Part shown: in pieces, positions 1 through 9,776 of the stretch
Layout: the number at the start of each line of letters is the position of its first letter
Position numbering within the stretch: position 1 is the stretch's first letter
DNA from: Limnohabitans sp. T6-5
GTDB lineage: Bacteria > Pseudomonadota > Gammaproteobacteria > Burkholderiales > Burkholderiaceae_C
DNA: 64,000 nt
Assembly (NCBI RefSeq): GCF_003063315.1
Contig: NZ_NERV01000006.1
Span: forward strand, 1-64,000
Direction of reading: 5' to 3'
The notes under the pieces: model-generated
Databases searched by the model: none
The model's input: only the letters and a program-made list of their open reading frames with translations
Told to the model about the DNA's origin: nothing
Program-made: the position numbers and the translations under genes

Positions 1-3000
1 AGCAATGGCGGCACACCCGTGGCCATCAGCCTGGCCGATACCGGCGCAGTGGCAGGCAACACCATTCAGCTGAACTACGGCGGCCAAACCATCAGCTACA
101 CACTGACAGCCGCTGACATTGCCGCTGGCACGGCCAACGTGCCGGTGCCGACCGCCACACTGACCACCGTGACCGCCATTGGCGCCAGCGCCGATGTGCC
201 CGCCACGGTGAGTTTGTTGGATGGCACGACCACGATTTCTGCAGGCGATCCGCAGACGATTGCGGTGAACTTCACCTTGCCAGCAGCGCCAACCATCAAC
301 GATGTGGCTTGGGCGGCGGCAGGTGCTGCCAATACCAGTGCGATTTCGGGTATTTCGGAGGCTTATTACGACAAACAACTCAGCGCTTTCCCGACCGTCA
401 CATCGGGCTTTGTGGTGGACAACAAGCTTTACTACTCCGAAGCGGTGGCCAGCACCAACAGCGGCACCATCATGCGTGTGCAGATACCTACTGCGGGTGT
501 CACTGGCGTGGTTAACCCTGCGTTGGCGAATGACGTCCTGAACGTGTCATGGGGCGATCAAGCCCTTGCACCCATCACGCTGAGTGCTGCCAACATCACC
601 GCTAAATTTGTTGAGATTTTGGTGCCCTTCAGCACCATCGACAGCCAGACATTTGGTGATGTGGCGGTGACTGCGACCATCACCAGCGCAGTCACCGGCA
701 ATACTTCGGCACCGGCCACCGTCAATGTGGACTGGTCCTACGATTTGCCTGCTGCACAGCTGACGGCTTTGAGTGCTGGCTTTGCCATCAATGGCATATT
801 GTCTGCCGATGGAACGGGCAACCGCGCCCAGGGGGTCGTCAATATTGGCGACATCAACGGCGATGGTTACGACGACTTGTCGATCAACCAGATCACCACA
901 GGTGGTGATATTTCCACGTTCCAATACATTGTGTATGGCCGCTCCAACCTGAGCAGCGTTGAGCTGTCCAGTATGACGACAGCAGGCAACACCATTGGCT
1001 TTGTGGTCAACGGAAGTTCTGACAACAACAGCCGAGGTGGCGACATCAACGGGGATGGCTACAACGACATCATCATCAAGCGAAATACCACCGAAACCTA
1101 TGTGGTTTATGGTGGCAGCGTCAGCCCTGGGGTGTTCAATATCAGCGCTCTGGCTGCCAGCGCTGGCTTCAAGATCACCACCGCTGCATCGCTGGGCTAC
1201 ACGTCCAACATTGTGGGTGACGTCAACGGCGATGGTTTTGATGACATCTTGATCAACTTGCCAACGGGCGACAACTTCTTGATGTACGGCAGTGCCAACA
1301 ACACGAACGTGACGGTGCCCACAGACATGACCGTCTCCTATACCAACGGATTCTTCCTGGATGGTAAGGCGGGTTTGACATCGGGTGGTTCTCTGACCGG
1401 AACATTCGGCGACATCAACGGTGACGGTTACAGCGACATGGTGCTGAACAACTACGGTACTGGCGGTGCCAATGGATTTGTGGTGTTCGGTGGCGCTAAC
1501 CTGAGCACGATTGCACTGACCGCACTGGCCGCTGCCAGCAGGGGCTTTGAGATCTCTAGCGTGAGCGAAGCGGCAACCTCGTATTTGATACAGAACACGG
1601 GCGATGTGAACGGTGACGGCATGGCTGACATCATCTTCAACAACGGCTCTGTCAACGGCAACGCTGCTTATGTGGCGTTTGGAAAGACGAGCAGCAGCAC
1701 GGTTCAGATCAGCGCTTTGACGGCGGGTTCGGGTGGTTTCATCATCAATGCCGGAGGCAACAGCAGGATCACAAGTGTCGATGTGATCGGCGACTTCAAC
1801 GGCGATGGTCTCGCCGATATGGTGGTGGCCTCTGACGTGGCTACGATAGAAGGCGTGGTGGCGGGCGCAGCTTATGTTGTGTTTGGCCGAACAGCTACAA
1901 CAGCGCTCACGATGACTGACTTGTCGGGCAGTGAAGGTTTCCGTATCAATGGCATATCTGGCGTGAAATTCTCTTCTGCTGTGAGTGCAGCGGGCGATGT
2001 GAACGGCGATGGTTTTGACGATCTGCTGGTGTCGGCTCCTTTGGACAGTCCGACCAGCACCCGTATCCAGGCCGGTATCACGCGTGTGATCTATGGTGGC
2101 GTTGACAAGCTCGAAGGCATGACCTTCCAGCTCTCCAACGGCGATGTCATCGGCACCAGCGCTGCAGACACCCTGACGGGCACTGCGGGCAATAACCAGT
2201 TGGTGGCCGGTGACGGCAACGACACGCTGGTAGGCGCAGGCGGTGCAGACGTGTTGTATGGCGGCCGAGGTGACGACACCCTCGTCATCAACGCGAGCAA
2301 CATTGCGGCCTTGGCCGTCAACACTGGCAACGCATCGCAAGCGATTGCGCGCATTGACGGCGGCAACGGTGTGGACACGATCGAGATCAGCGCAGGTTCG
2401 CTGGACATGAAAGCGATCAGCGATGCGGCCATTCAGAGCATCGAGCGCTTCAACCTGTCGGGCACGGGCACGTCGCTCAAGATGGGCGTGCTGGATGTGC
2501 TGACTTTGTCCGAGAAGAACAACCCGTTCAACACGGCCACAGGCTGGACAGCCACAGCCACAGGCGGCCCGGCCAATTGGGGCACGGTCAACGTGGGCGC
2601 CCAGGTGGTGGTGGATGGCACGGCCAACAGCGATTTGTACCTGTCGGGTTCATGGGTCAGCGTGGGCACAGTGCAAAACAACGGCAAGACTTACACCGTG
2701 CTGGAAGACACCACCAAGGCCATGGCCCAGGTGCTGGTGGAAGGCAGTGTGAAGGTTCACTTGTCGCCCAACATCTTGACCAATGCCAATGAGTTGGCCG
2801 GTAGCCTGAACCTGGCCGAAGCGCAAAGCGATGGCGGCACGCTGGTGGGCATTTCTTTGCTGGGCACCGGTGCGGTGGCAGGCAACACGCTGCAACTGAA
2901 CTGGGGCGGCCAGACCATCAGCTACACGCTGACAGCGGCTGACATTGCAGCAGGCACGGCCAACGTGCCCGTGCCTTTGGCCACGCTGACGGCGGTAACC

Positions 3001-6000
3001 GCCGTGGGCGCAACGGCCTCTGTGCCTGCCTCGGTGACGCTGCTGGACGGCACGACCACCGTGTCGGCCAGTGATCCGGTGGCGGTGCCTGTGAGCTTTA
3101 CCACGCTGCCTGCACCGACCATCAACAGCGTCGCCTGGGCCGCCACGGGTGCAGGCAGCACCAGCGATCTCAAAGGTATCCCCGAGGCTTATTACGACAA
3201 GCAGACCGCCACGACGACCGGCACCTTCACGACCGTGGACAACATGCTGTATTACAGCGAGGCGGTCAACTCCGGCAACAGCGGCACGGTCTTGCGCGTG
3301 CAGCTGCCCATCGTGACGGGCTCGACACAAAACCCGGTGGCTGGCGATGCCTTGACCATCAACTGGGGTGACCAGGTGCTCAAAGTGGGCAACCTGACCG
3401 CCACCGACATCACCAACAAGTATGTGGATGTGACGGTGCCGTTTGCAACGGTGGACAGCCAGGCCTTTGGCACGGTGGTGGTGAGTGCGCAGTTCACCAG
3501 CGCCGCCAGCGGCACGATGTCGGCGGCAGCGCCTTTGAACGTGACTTGGGCTTATGACTTGCCGGTGGACAACCTGGCTGGTTTGAGCGAGGGCTTTGCC
3601 ATCAATGGCCGCAGTGCCAGCAGCAAGACGGGTTACCAGTACCAAACGCAGGGCGTGGTCAATTTGGGCGACGTCAACGGCGACGGCTTTGATGACTTCT
3701 CATTGGTCGAATCTGTGGGCGGTGCCAAGTATGTGGTCTATGGCCATTCGGGTCTGGCAGCGGTCGAGCTGTCCACACTCACGGCACCGGGCAACACCAA
3801 TGGTTTCATCATCAGCGGTGGTTCGTACTTCAACACCACCGGTGGCGATTACAACGGCGACGGTCTGAACGATGTGATCGTGCACACCGGCACCAGCACT
3901 TATGTGGTGCTGGGCAACACGGCCAGCCCGGGTGCGATTGCGGTCAGCAGTCTGGCCGCCAGCCAGGGCTTCAAGATCACGTCGCCCACTTATGCGGTGT
4001 CGGCACCGACCTTTGTGGGGGACATCAACGGCGACGGTCTGGACGACATGGTGCTGGACTTTGAAGTGCAGGGCACAGCATGGGGCAACTATGTGCTGTA
4101 TGGCAGCACGAACACCTCGAGCCTGACCCTGCCAACGGGCAGCACGGGCACCTTTGCCAATGGCTTCTTCATCAACACCGGCAGCACCAACTTGGTGTCG
4201 GGTGCCCGCACGTTTGCCAAGAGTGGTGACTTCAACGGTGACGGTTACAACGACTTCATGTTGAACAACTACGTGGCCGATGCCACGTCGGACACGCCCA
4301 GCTATGTGTACTTTGGCGGCCCCACTTTGTCGGGCATCACGTCAAGCGTCATGAGCGTGGCAGGCAGTGGCCGTGGCTTTGCGGTGCAGGGCATGACGGG
4401 CAAGCATTTGTCCAACTACGGTGTGTCCACCGGCGACATCAACGGCGATGGCATGGACGACATGCTGTTCAACGATGGCACAACCCGCGCTTTTGTCTTG
4501 TTTGGCAAGACCAGCGATGCACCGGTGAACGTGTCCAGCTTGACCGCTGGCTCGGGTGGCTTTGTGATGACGGGCAACGTGGTCGATGTGGACGTGGTCG
4601 GTGACTTCAACGGCGACGGCCTGGCCGACATGCTGGTGGGCAACGATGCCATGAGCTGGAACGGTGTGGCCTATGGCGGTGCTTATCTGGTGTATGGCCG
4701 CACCAACACCAGCGCGATCACGCTGAGCGCTCTGGCGCCTTCGGATGGCTTCCGCATCGACGGTGTGTCGGTGGCGACCACAGCGTTTGGCAATTCGATC
4801 AGCGGGGGTGGCGACATCAACGGTGACGGCTTTGCCGATCTGTTGATCACGGCCAACAGCGATGACCCGACAGGTCGTCTGGACGCCGGTATCACCCGCG
4901 TGATTTACGGCGGTATTGATCGCATGAATTCGATGACCTTCCAGGTCAGCAATGGCGACGCCGTGGGCACCAGCGCAGCAGACACGCTGACAGGCACCGC
5001 AGGCAACAACCAGATCGTGGCCGGTGACGGCAACGACACGCTGATTGGCGGCGGTGGTGCAGACGTGCTGTACGGCGGCCGGGGTGACGACACGATCACC
5101 ATCAACGCCAGCAACATCACGGCGATGGGCACGTACACCGGCAATGCGGCGCAAGCAGTGGCACGCATTGACGGCGGTGCGGGCACTGACACGCTGGAGA
5201 TCACGGCGTCGCTGGACTTGACAGCGATGCGGTCGGTGCCGGTGCAGAGCATTGAGCGCATCAACATGAGCACAGGCGGCACCTCGCTGACCATGGGCTT
5301 GATCGATGTGCTGACTTTGTCCGAGAAGAACAACCCGTTCAACACGGCCACAGGCTGGACAGCCACGGCCACTGGTGGCGCGACCAACTGGGATGCCGTC
5401 AACAACGGCGCCCAAGTGGTGGTGGACGGTGGTGCAACCAACGACTTGTATCTGCAGGGCACTTGGCAGAGCCTGGGCACGGTGACCAACAACGGCAAGA
5501 CCTACAAGGTGCTGGACGATTTGACATCGGCCAATGCGCAGGTCTTGGTGGATGACAGCATCAAGGTGCACATGGCGCCCACGATCATGACCAGTGCCAA
5601 TGAGTTGGCCGGGGTGCTGAACGTGCCTGAAGCCAACAGCGACAGCAGCACACCCGTGCGTGTGTCGCTGGCCGACACGGGTGCTGTCTTGGGCAATACG
5701 ATTGAGCTGAACTGGGGCGGCCAGAAGTTCACCGTGGTGTTGACCGCTGCCGATGTGGCGGCCAACTATGTGGATGTGACGGTGCCTTTGGCCACCTTGA
5801 CAGCCATCACGCCCATGGGTACAGCGGCCAATGTGAATGGCATCGTGACGCTGCTCAATGGCACGACCGATCTGTCACATTCAGGCGGTCAGCCCATTGC
5901 CGTGGACTTCACTTTGCCTTCGACGCCGATCATCAGCGCAACGCGTTGGTCCACCACGACGACGGGCAGCGCCTTGAGCGGTATCCCAGAGGCGTTCTAC

Positions 6001-8391
6001 AACATGCAGACCACGGCATGGCCGACCACCACCACGCCGATCGTGGATACGACGTTGTATTACACCGAGGCGGTGGGCACAGCCAGCCCAGGCACGATGT
6101 TGCGGGTGGAGTTGGCCACGGCGACTTTGGGTGCGCCTGTGCCTGCCCAAGCCGGTGACAAGCTGGTGGTGCGTTGGGGCGATCAGCTGATCAATGTGGG
6201 CACTTTGCTGGCCACGGACATCACCAACCAGTATGTGGATGTGACGGTGTCTGAGGCGATTGTGGCCAGCCAGCCTTTTGGCGCGGTGTCGGTCAGTGCC
6301 GAGATCACCAGTGCGGTCAGTGGCAACACGTCTCTGACTTCGCCTGTGAAGGTGAATTGGGCCTATGACTTGCCGTTGGCAGACTTGGTGGCCATGAGTC
6401 AGGGCTTCATGATCAACGGCAGCACGGCCAATGCGCAGATTGGTTTGACCAATGAAAACCAGGGCGTGATGAACGTCGGCGACGTGAACGGCGATGGCTA
6501 CGAAGACATCGAGATCACCGACCTGAACGGTCAGCGTTACATCGTCTACGGTGGTAACCGCAACACGGCACTGAATGTGTCGGACATGACGGCGCCAGGC
6601 AACACCAATGGTTTCATCATCACCACCAACACGCTGCAACCTAGCCGTGGCGGTGACGTCAACGGTGACGGCCTGAGCGATATCGTGATCGGTAACGGCA
6701 CGACGGCGTATGTGATTTACGGCGCCACCAGCAGCCCAGGCAAGATGAACGCCACAGCTTTGTTGGCCAGCCAGGGCTTCAAGATCACGTCGGCCAACGC
6801 GATGGTCGAGCCAAGCGTGGTGGGTGACGTGAACGGTGACGGTTATGAGGACATCTTGTTCAATGACAACACGGCGCTCAAGAACTACCTGGTGTTTGGC
6901 GGCTCCAACGTGGCGCCTACGGGCACCATCGCGGCCACGGCTGCACCGGGTGTGTCGATCACGCCGCTGGCGAACTTCACCCCGGGCGGCATCTTGTCGA
7001 CCTTGCACGGTGACTTCAACGGCGACGGTTACAGCGACTTTGCCTTGGCGCAAATGCCATCAACCAGTGGCACCGGCCCTGCCTTTGTGTACTACGGTGG
7101 CACGGGCTTGACGAACTACACCAACGCCGCATTGACGGTGGCTGGCAACGGCCGCGGTTTTGCGATCAACGGTTTGACGGGCCTCAACTCGCTGAAGTTC
7201 ACGTCCTCGACGGCGGGCGACATCAACGGCGACGGCATCGACGACATCATCTTCAACGATGGCGATACACGTTCGTTTGTGATGTTTGGCAAGACGGACA
7301 GCACGTCGATCAATGTGTCGCAGCTGATAGCGGGCAGTGGTGGCTTTGTCATCAACGCGGCAGGGCCGAACACGGCCACCGTGGTCGATGCTTTGCTGTG
7401 GGATACCGATGTGGTCGGCGACTTCAACGGCGACGGCTTGGCCGACATGATCGTGTCCAACAGGAACATGGCCATCAACGGCTCGGCCGTCGGCGGTGGT
7501 TATCTGGTGTATGGCCGCACAGCGACGACAGCGATTGCGCTGGCCGAGTTGCAAGCGTCCGAGGGCTTCCGCATCGACGGTTACAGCGCGACAGCAGGCA
7601 AGAGCCTGGGCCGCTCGGTCAGCGCGGGTGGCGACATCAACGGCGACGGCTTTGCCGACCTGGTGTTTGCCGACTACAGCGGTGAAGACGTGGGCACGCT
7701 CACGGCAGCCGGTGTGGTGCGCGTGATCTACGGCGGCGTGGACAAGCTCGACAGCATGACGTTCCAGACAGCCAACGGCGACGCCATGGGCACCACGGGC
7801 GCCGACACGCTAACAGGCACCGCAGGCAACAACCAGCTGGTGGCCGGTGACGGCAACGACACGCTGATTGGCGGCGGTGGCGCAGACGTGCTGTATGGCG
7901 GCCGTGGCGACGACACCTTCGTGCTGAACGCCGACAACGTGACGCAGCTGAGCAAGTCGGGCACGAGCCAGAACATCGAGCGCGTCGACGGCAGCACAGG
8001 CATCGACACCATCAAGCTCGACGGCACAGGCCTGGTCCTGGACCTGACAGCGGTGGCCGCCACAGCGGTGCAAGACATCGAGAAGGTCGACCTGACCGGC
8101 AGCGGCGACAACACGCTGAAGCTGAACCTGACCGACATCCTGCAACACGCCACCAGCTCCAACGCGTTCAACGCCAGCAACACCACCAGCGGCCTGGCCG
8201 CCACGGTGACGAAGAACCAGCTGATGATCGACGGTGACACCGGCGACAAAGTCGTCCTCTCCGACCTGACCAACTGGACCGCCGACGCGACCCACGTCGT
8301 TGCCAACGGCCACAGCTACACCGCTTACAACCACAACACCTCAGCAGCCCAACTGCTGATCGACGACCACCTGCTGGTGAGCCAGGTGTAA
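1..8391 (+). CDS. Giant FG-GAP/RTX repeat surface protein, 5' end outside the window
   Basis: The frame is open from base 1, so this is the C-terminal part (about 2796 codons) of a larger protein. It holds three modules of about 2.8 kb. Each has an Ig-like pair (for example [22 protein letters not shown]), seven FG-GAP repeats of the form GD-x-NGDG-x-x-D, three RTX nonapeptides ([27 protein letters not shown]) and a tail ([20 protein letters not shown]). Seven FG-GAP repeats match one integrin-alpha-like seven-bladed propeller, where the Asp-rich loops bind calcium. RTX repeats bind calcium and are typical of type I secretion substrates. The last tail is different ([17 protein letters not shown] to LLVSQV) and nearly identical to the end of the 9802-residue protein at 17742-47150, so it may be the secretion signal. 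A surface or secreted adhesin-like role is inferred. No transporter gene is visible. Confidence 0.88.
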   Translation, partial: SNGGTPVAISLADTGAVAGNTIQLNYGGQTISYTLTAADIAAGTANVPVPTATLTTVTAIGASADVPATVSLLDGTTTISAGDPQTIAVNFTLPAAPTINDVAWAAAGAANTSAISGISEAYYDKQLSAFPTVTSGFVVDNKLYYSEAVASTNSGTIMRVQIPTAGVTGVVNPALANDVLNVSWGDQALAPITLSAANITAKFVEILVPFSTIDSQTFGDVAVTATITSAVTGNTSAPATVNVDWSYDLPAAQLTALSAGFAINGILSADGTGNRAQGVVNIGDINGDGYDDLSINQITTGGDISTFQYIVYGRSNLSSVELSSMTTAGNTIGFVVNGSSDNNSRGGDINGDGYNDIIIKRNTTETYVVYGGSVSPGVFNISALAASAGFKITTAASLGYTSNIVGDVNGDGFDDILINLPTGDNFLMYGSANNTNVTVPTDMTVSYTNGFFLDGKAGLTSGGSLTGTFGDINGDGYSDMVLNNYGTGGANGFVVFGGANLSTIALTALAAASRGFEISSVSEAATSYLIQNTGDVNGDGMADIIFNNGSVNGNAAYVAFGKTSSSTVQISALTAGSGGFIINAGGNSRITSVDVIGDFNGDGLADMVVASDVATIEGVVAGAAYVVFGRTATTALTMTDLSGSEGFRINGISGVKFSSAVSAAGDVNGDGFDDLLVSAPLDSPTSTRIQAGITRVIYGGVDKLEGMTFQLSNGDVIGTSAADTLTGTAGNNQLVAGDGNDTLVGAGGADVLYGGRGDDTLVINASNIAALAVNTGNASQAIARIDGGNGVDTIEISAGSLDMKAISDAAIQSIERFNLSGTGTSLKMGVLDVLTLSEKNNPFNTATGWTATATGGPANWGTVNVGAQVVVDGTANSDLYLSGSWVSVGTVQNNGKTYTVLEDTTKAMAQVLVEGSVKVHLSPNILTNANELAGSLNLAEAQSDGGTLVGISLLGTGAVAGNTLQLNWGGQTISYTLTAADIAAGTANVPVPLATLTAVTAVGATASVPASVTLLDGTTTVSASDPVAVPVSFTTLPAPTINSVAWAATGAGSTSDLKGIPEAYYDKQTATTTGTFTTVDNMLYYSEAVNSGNSGTVLRVQLPIVTGSTQNPVAGDALTINWGDQVLKVGNLTATDITNKYVDVTVPFATVDSQAFGTVVVSAQFTSAASGTMSAAAPLNVTWAYDLPVDNLAGLSEGFAINGRSASSKTGYQYQTQGVVNLGDVNGDGFDDFSLVESVGGAKYVVYGHSGLAAVELSTLTAPGNTNGFIISGGSYFNTTGGDYNGDGLNDVIVHTGTSTYVVLGNTASPGAIAVSSLAASQGFKITSPTYAVSAPTFVGDINGDGLDDMVLDFEVQGTAWGNYVLYGSTNTSSLTLPTGSTGTFANGFFINTGSTNLVSGARTFAKSGDFNGDGYNDFMLNNYVADATSDTPSYVYFGGPTLSGITSSVMSVAGSGRGFAVQGMTGKHLSNYGVSTGDINGDGMDDMLFNDGTTRAFVLFGKTSDAPVNVSSLTAGSGGFVMTGNVVDVDVVGDFNGDGLADMLVGNDAMSWNGVAYGGAYLVYGRTNTSAITLSALAPSDGFRIDGVSVATTAFGNSISGGGDINGDGFADLLITANSDDPTGRLDAGITRVIYGGIDRMNSMTFQVSNGDAVGTSAADTLTGTAGNNQIVAGDGNDTLIGGGGADVLYGGRGDDTITINASNITAMGTYTGNAAQAVARIDGGAGTDTLEITASLDLTAMRSVPVQSIERINMSTGGTSLTMGLIDVLTLSEKNNPFNTATGWTATATGGATNWDAVNNGAQVVVDGGATNDLYLQGTWQSLGTVTNNGKTYKVLDDLTSANAQVLVDDSIKVHMAPTIMTSANELAGVLNVPEANSDSSTPVRVSLADTGAVLGNTIELNWGGQKFTVVLTAADVAANYVDVTVPLATLTAITPMGTAANVNGIVTLLNGTTDLSHSGGQPIAVDFTLPSTPIISATRWSTTTTGSALSGIPEAFYNMQTTAWPTTTTPIVDTTLYYTEAVGTASPGTMLRVELATATLGAPVPAQAGDKLVVRWGDQLINVGTLLATDITNQYVDVTVSEAIVASQPFGAVSVSAEITSAVSGNTSLTSPVKVNWAYDLPLADLVAMSQGFMINGSTANAQIGLTNENQGVMNVGDVNGDGYEDIEITDLNGQRYIVYGGNRNTALNVSDMTAPGNTNGFIITTNTLQPSRGGDVNGDGLSDIVIGNGTTAYVIYGATSSPGKMNATALLASQGFKITSANAMVEPSVVGDVNGDGYEDILFNDNTALKNYLVFGGSNVAPTGTIAATAAPGVSITPLANFTPGGILSTLHGDFNGDGYSDFALAQMPSTSGTGPAFVYYGGTGLTNYTNAALTVAGNGRGFAINGLTGLNSLKFTSSTAGDINGDGIDDIIFNDGDTRSFVMFGKTDSTSINVSQLIAGSGGFVINAAGPNTATVVDALLWDTDVVGDFNGDGLADMIVSNRNMAINGSAVGGGYLVYGRTATTAIALAELQASEGFRIDGYSATAGKSLGRSVSAGGDINGDGFADLVFADYSGEDVGTLTAAGVVRVIYGGVDKLDSMTFQTANGDAMGTTGADTLTGTAGNNQLVAGDGNDTLIGGGGADVLYGGRGDDTFVLNADNVTQLSKSGTSQNIERVDGSTGIDTIKLDGTGLVLDLTAVAATAVQDIEKVDLTGSGDNTLKLNLTDILQHATSSNAFNASNTTSGLAATVTKNQLMIDGDTGDKVVLSDLTNWTADATHVVANGHSYTAYNHNTSAAQLLIDDHLLVSQV

Positions 8392-8411
8392 AGGCAAGTA
8401 GGTCGGGTTTT

Positions 8412-8488
8412 CGTAGGTCGGCACTCGAAGAGTCCGACGTTGGCTGTTCAACCACCAACGTCGGGGTCTGCGACCACCGACCTACGAA
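8412..8488. repeat. REP-like palindrome pair behind the first giant gene
   Basis: Two hairpins lie head to head: GTCGG-ACTC/GAGT-CCGAC, then GTCGG-GTC/GAC-CCGAC. They are joined by a short spacer with CGACGTTGG and its complement CCAACGTCG, and the outer ends CGTAGGTCGG and CCGACCTACG also pair. An almost identical copy (47222-47298) follows the other giant gene. This is the type copy of the repeat family found in most intergenic gaps up to 59 kb. Confidence 0.85.
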
Positions 8489-8505
8489 CTCCACACCCGC
8501 ATACC

Positions 8506-8533
8506 AACCCGCCCCTCGTGGCGGGTTTTTTTA
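8506..8533 (+). terminator. Rho-independent terminator after the first giant gene
   Basis: An 8-bp stem AACCCGCC / GGCGGGTT with a 6-base loop is followed by a run of T. It lies 115 bases behind the stop codon of the first giant gene and is the first good intrinsic terminator downstream of it. Confidence 0.85.
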
Positions 8534-8540
8534 TCCCCCG

Positions 8541-8835
8541 CCCCTTGTAGGAGCGGCGCCCCCGCCGCGATAGAGCCTTCGCCCAACCACCACCGTCAGC
8601 GCGAAAGCCACCGACCCCCGCCCCTTGTAGGAGCGGCGCCCCCGCCGCGATAGCGCCTTCGATCAACCACCACCGTCAGCGCGAAAGCCACCGACCCCCG
8701 CCCCTTGTAGGAGCGGCGCCCCCGCCGCGATAGCGCCTTCGCCCAACCACCACCGTCAGCGCGAAAGCCACCGACCCCCGCCCCTTGTAGGAGCGGCGCC
8801 CCCGCCGCGATAGCGCCTTCGCCCAACCACCACCG
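8541..8835. repeat. Four-copy 80-bp tandem repeat with a REP-like core
   Basis: The string CCCCTTGTAGGAGCGGCGCC recurs at 8541, 8621, 8701 and 8781, an exact 80-base period. The fourth copy is truncated near 8835. Each unit contains the hairpin GGCGCCCCCGCCGCGA, which resembles GTAGGAGCGGC-type REPs of other proteobacteria, plus a non-palindromic half (CACCGTCAGCGCGAAAGCCA). Copies are nearly identical, so the amplification is recent. No coding content is supported. Confidence 0.9.
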
Positions 8836-9198
8836 CCCAATCCAATCCCCAACCTACAAAATAACTTCTAACAACCTTGTTGTTTGATGCCTTAAGTATC
8901 CATCAGGAATCCCAAAAATATCCTCATGGCCTATTTCTATTGTTTTAATTTGTAAACGCCCATCAATCCATCAGCAAACCCAAAACCATCACCCAACACC
9001 CCACCGCCCCATCCCCCTGTAGGAGCCAGCCCTGCTGGCGATCAACCCCCGCAAACCACCGCCATCGGCACCCGCCACATACCGCCCTTCGTAGGTCAGC
9101 GGCTTCAGCCCCGACACAGGCCTGCGCCAACACCAACAACAGGTCGTTTCCTTAATGTATGCACAATGAATTGAATTTTTCAGCTAGGCTTAAACGCT
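8836..9198. other. Non-coding gap with two isolated REP-type elements
   Basis: The first part (8836-9000) is AT-richer than its surroundings and has no gene. Around 8870-8895 the string AACCTTGTTGTTTGATGCC resembles the promoter stretch before the BrnT-like gene (10943-10965) and could be a decayed copy. At 9018-9047 there is one GTAGGAGCCAGCCCTGCTGG palindrome, and at 9090-9116 a single half-element of the GGCTTCAGCC type. Confidence 0.5.
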
Positions 9199-9543
9199 AT
9201 GCAAATACGCACTAAATCTGTCCGCAGCGTCGAGTTGCCGACCAAAGAGGAAGACGCCCGCATCAACGCGGGCGTAGCCGCCGACGCCGATAACCCAGAG
9301 TGGACAGAGGAAGACTTCGCGCGCGCCTTGCCAGCAGCCCGGTTTTTCTCTCCCGAGGTGTACGCCGCGCTGTGCGCGCAACGTGTGCGCGGCCCAAAAA
9401 ACAAACCCCTCAAAGTGCCCACCACCATCCGCTTGGATGCAGACGTTCTGGCCGCGCTCAAAGCCAGTGGACGTGGCTGGCAAACCAGGGTGAATGACGT
9501 GATGCGCGAATGGGTGCGCCAGCATCCAAGCCCGCTCGGTTGA
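9199..9543 (+). CDS. brnA: BrnA-family antitoxin, orphan
   Basis: This 114-residue protein has the BrnA antitoxin layout. An N-terminal segment (DNPEWTEEDFARALPAARFF) leads into a C-terminal ribbon-helix-helix region (VPTTIRLDADVLAALKASG, then GWQTRVNDVMREWV). BrnA proteins bind DNA as dimers and neutralise the BrnT RNase. The usual partner brnT, normally directly upstream, is absent: the preceding 360 bases are non-coding. There is no strong ribosome binding site before the ATG, which is the only good start. It may be a remnant of a lost pair or a solitary regulator. Confidence 0.8.
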   Translation: MQIRTKSVRSVELPTKEEDARINAGVAADADNPEWTEEDFARALPAARFFSPEVYAALCAQRVRGPKNKPLKVPTTIRLDADVLAALKASGRGWQTRVNDVMREWVRQHPSPLG

Positions 9544-9589
9544 CCACCACATCGGCACCTGCCCGTACCGGCCTGCATGTACCGGTATG

Positions 9590-9710
9590 CGTAGGTCGGT
9601 AGCTTTAGCTTCGACGTTGGTGGTTTAACAAGCAATGTCGGGGCTAAAGCCACCGACCTACAAACACCGAAAGCCCTGTCCCTTGTAGGAGCCAGCCCTG
9701 CTGGCGATCA
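9590..9710. repeat. REP pair (GGCT/AGCC type) followed by a GTAGGAGCCAG palindrome
   Basis: 9590-9663 is a head-to-head hairpin pair whose second hairpin reads GTCGG-GGCT-AA-AGCC-A-CCGAC. 9683-9710 is a single GTAGGAGCCAGCCCTGCTGG element. Together they separate the orphan BrnA from the HigA-like gene. Confidence 0.75.
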
Positions 9711-9715
9711 ACCCC

Positions 9716-9775
9716 CGCGATCTTTTTAACGCCGTCCATCGCGTGACCAACGGCCAGTTTGAAGAGGTAAATTGA
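9716..9775 (+). pseudogene. Possible 3' remnant of a toxin gene
   Basis: An open frame directly upstream of the HigA-like gene ends in DLFNAVHRVTNGQFEEVN and a TGA two bases before that gene's ATG, with an AAGAGG ribosome-binding-type string inside it. This spacing and ending look like the end of a RelE/HigB-type toxin gene in a toxin-first operon. The rest of the frame runs into a REP element, so the 5' part appears lost. The identification rests only on position and the short ending. Confidence 0.35.
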
Positions 9776-9776
9776 T

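Noticed and set aside
1..60. GTG at 19 as the true start of the first giant gene
   Set aside because: The frame is open to base 1 and the residues before it (SNGGTP) match the same place inside the other giant protein (SDGNTP), so it is internal.
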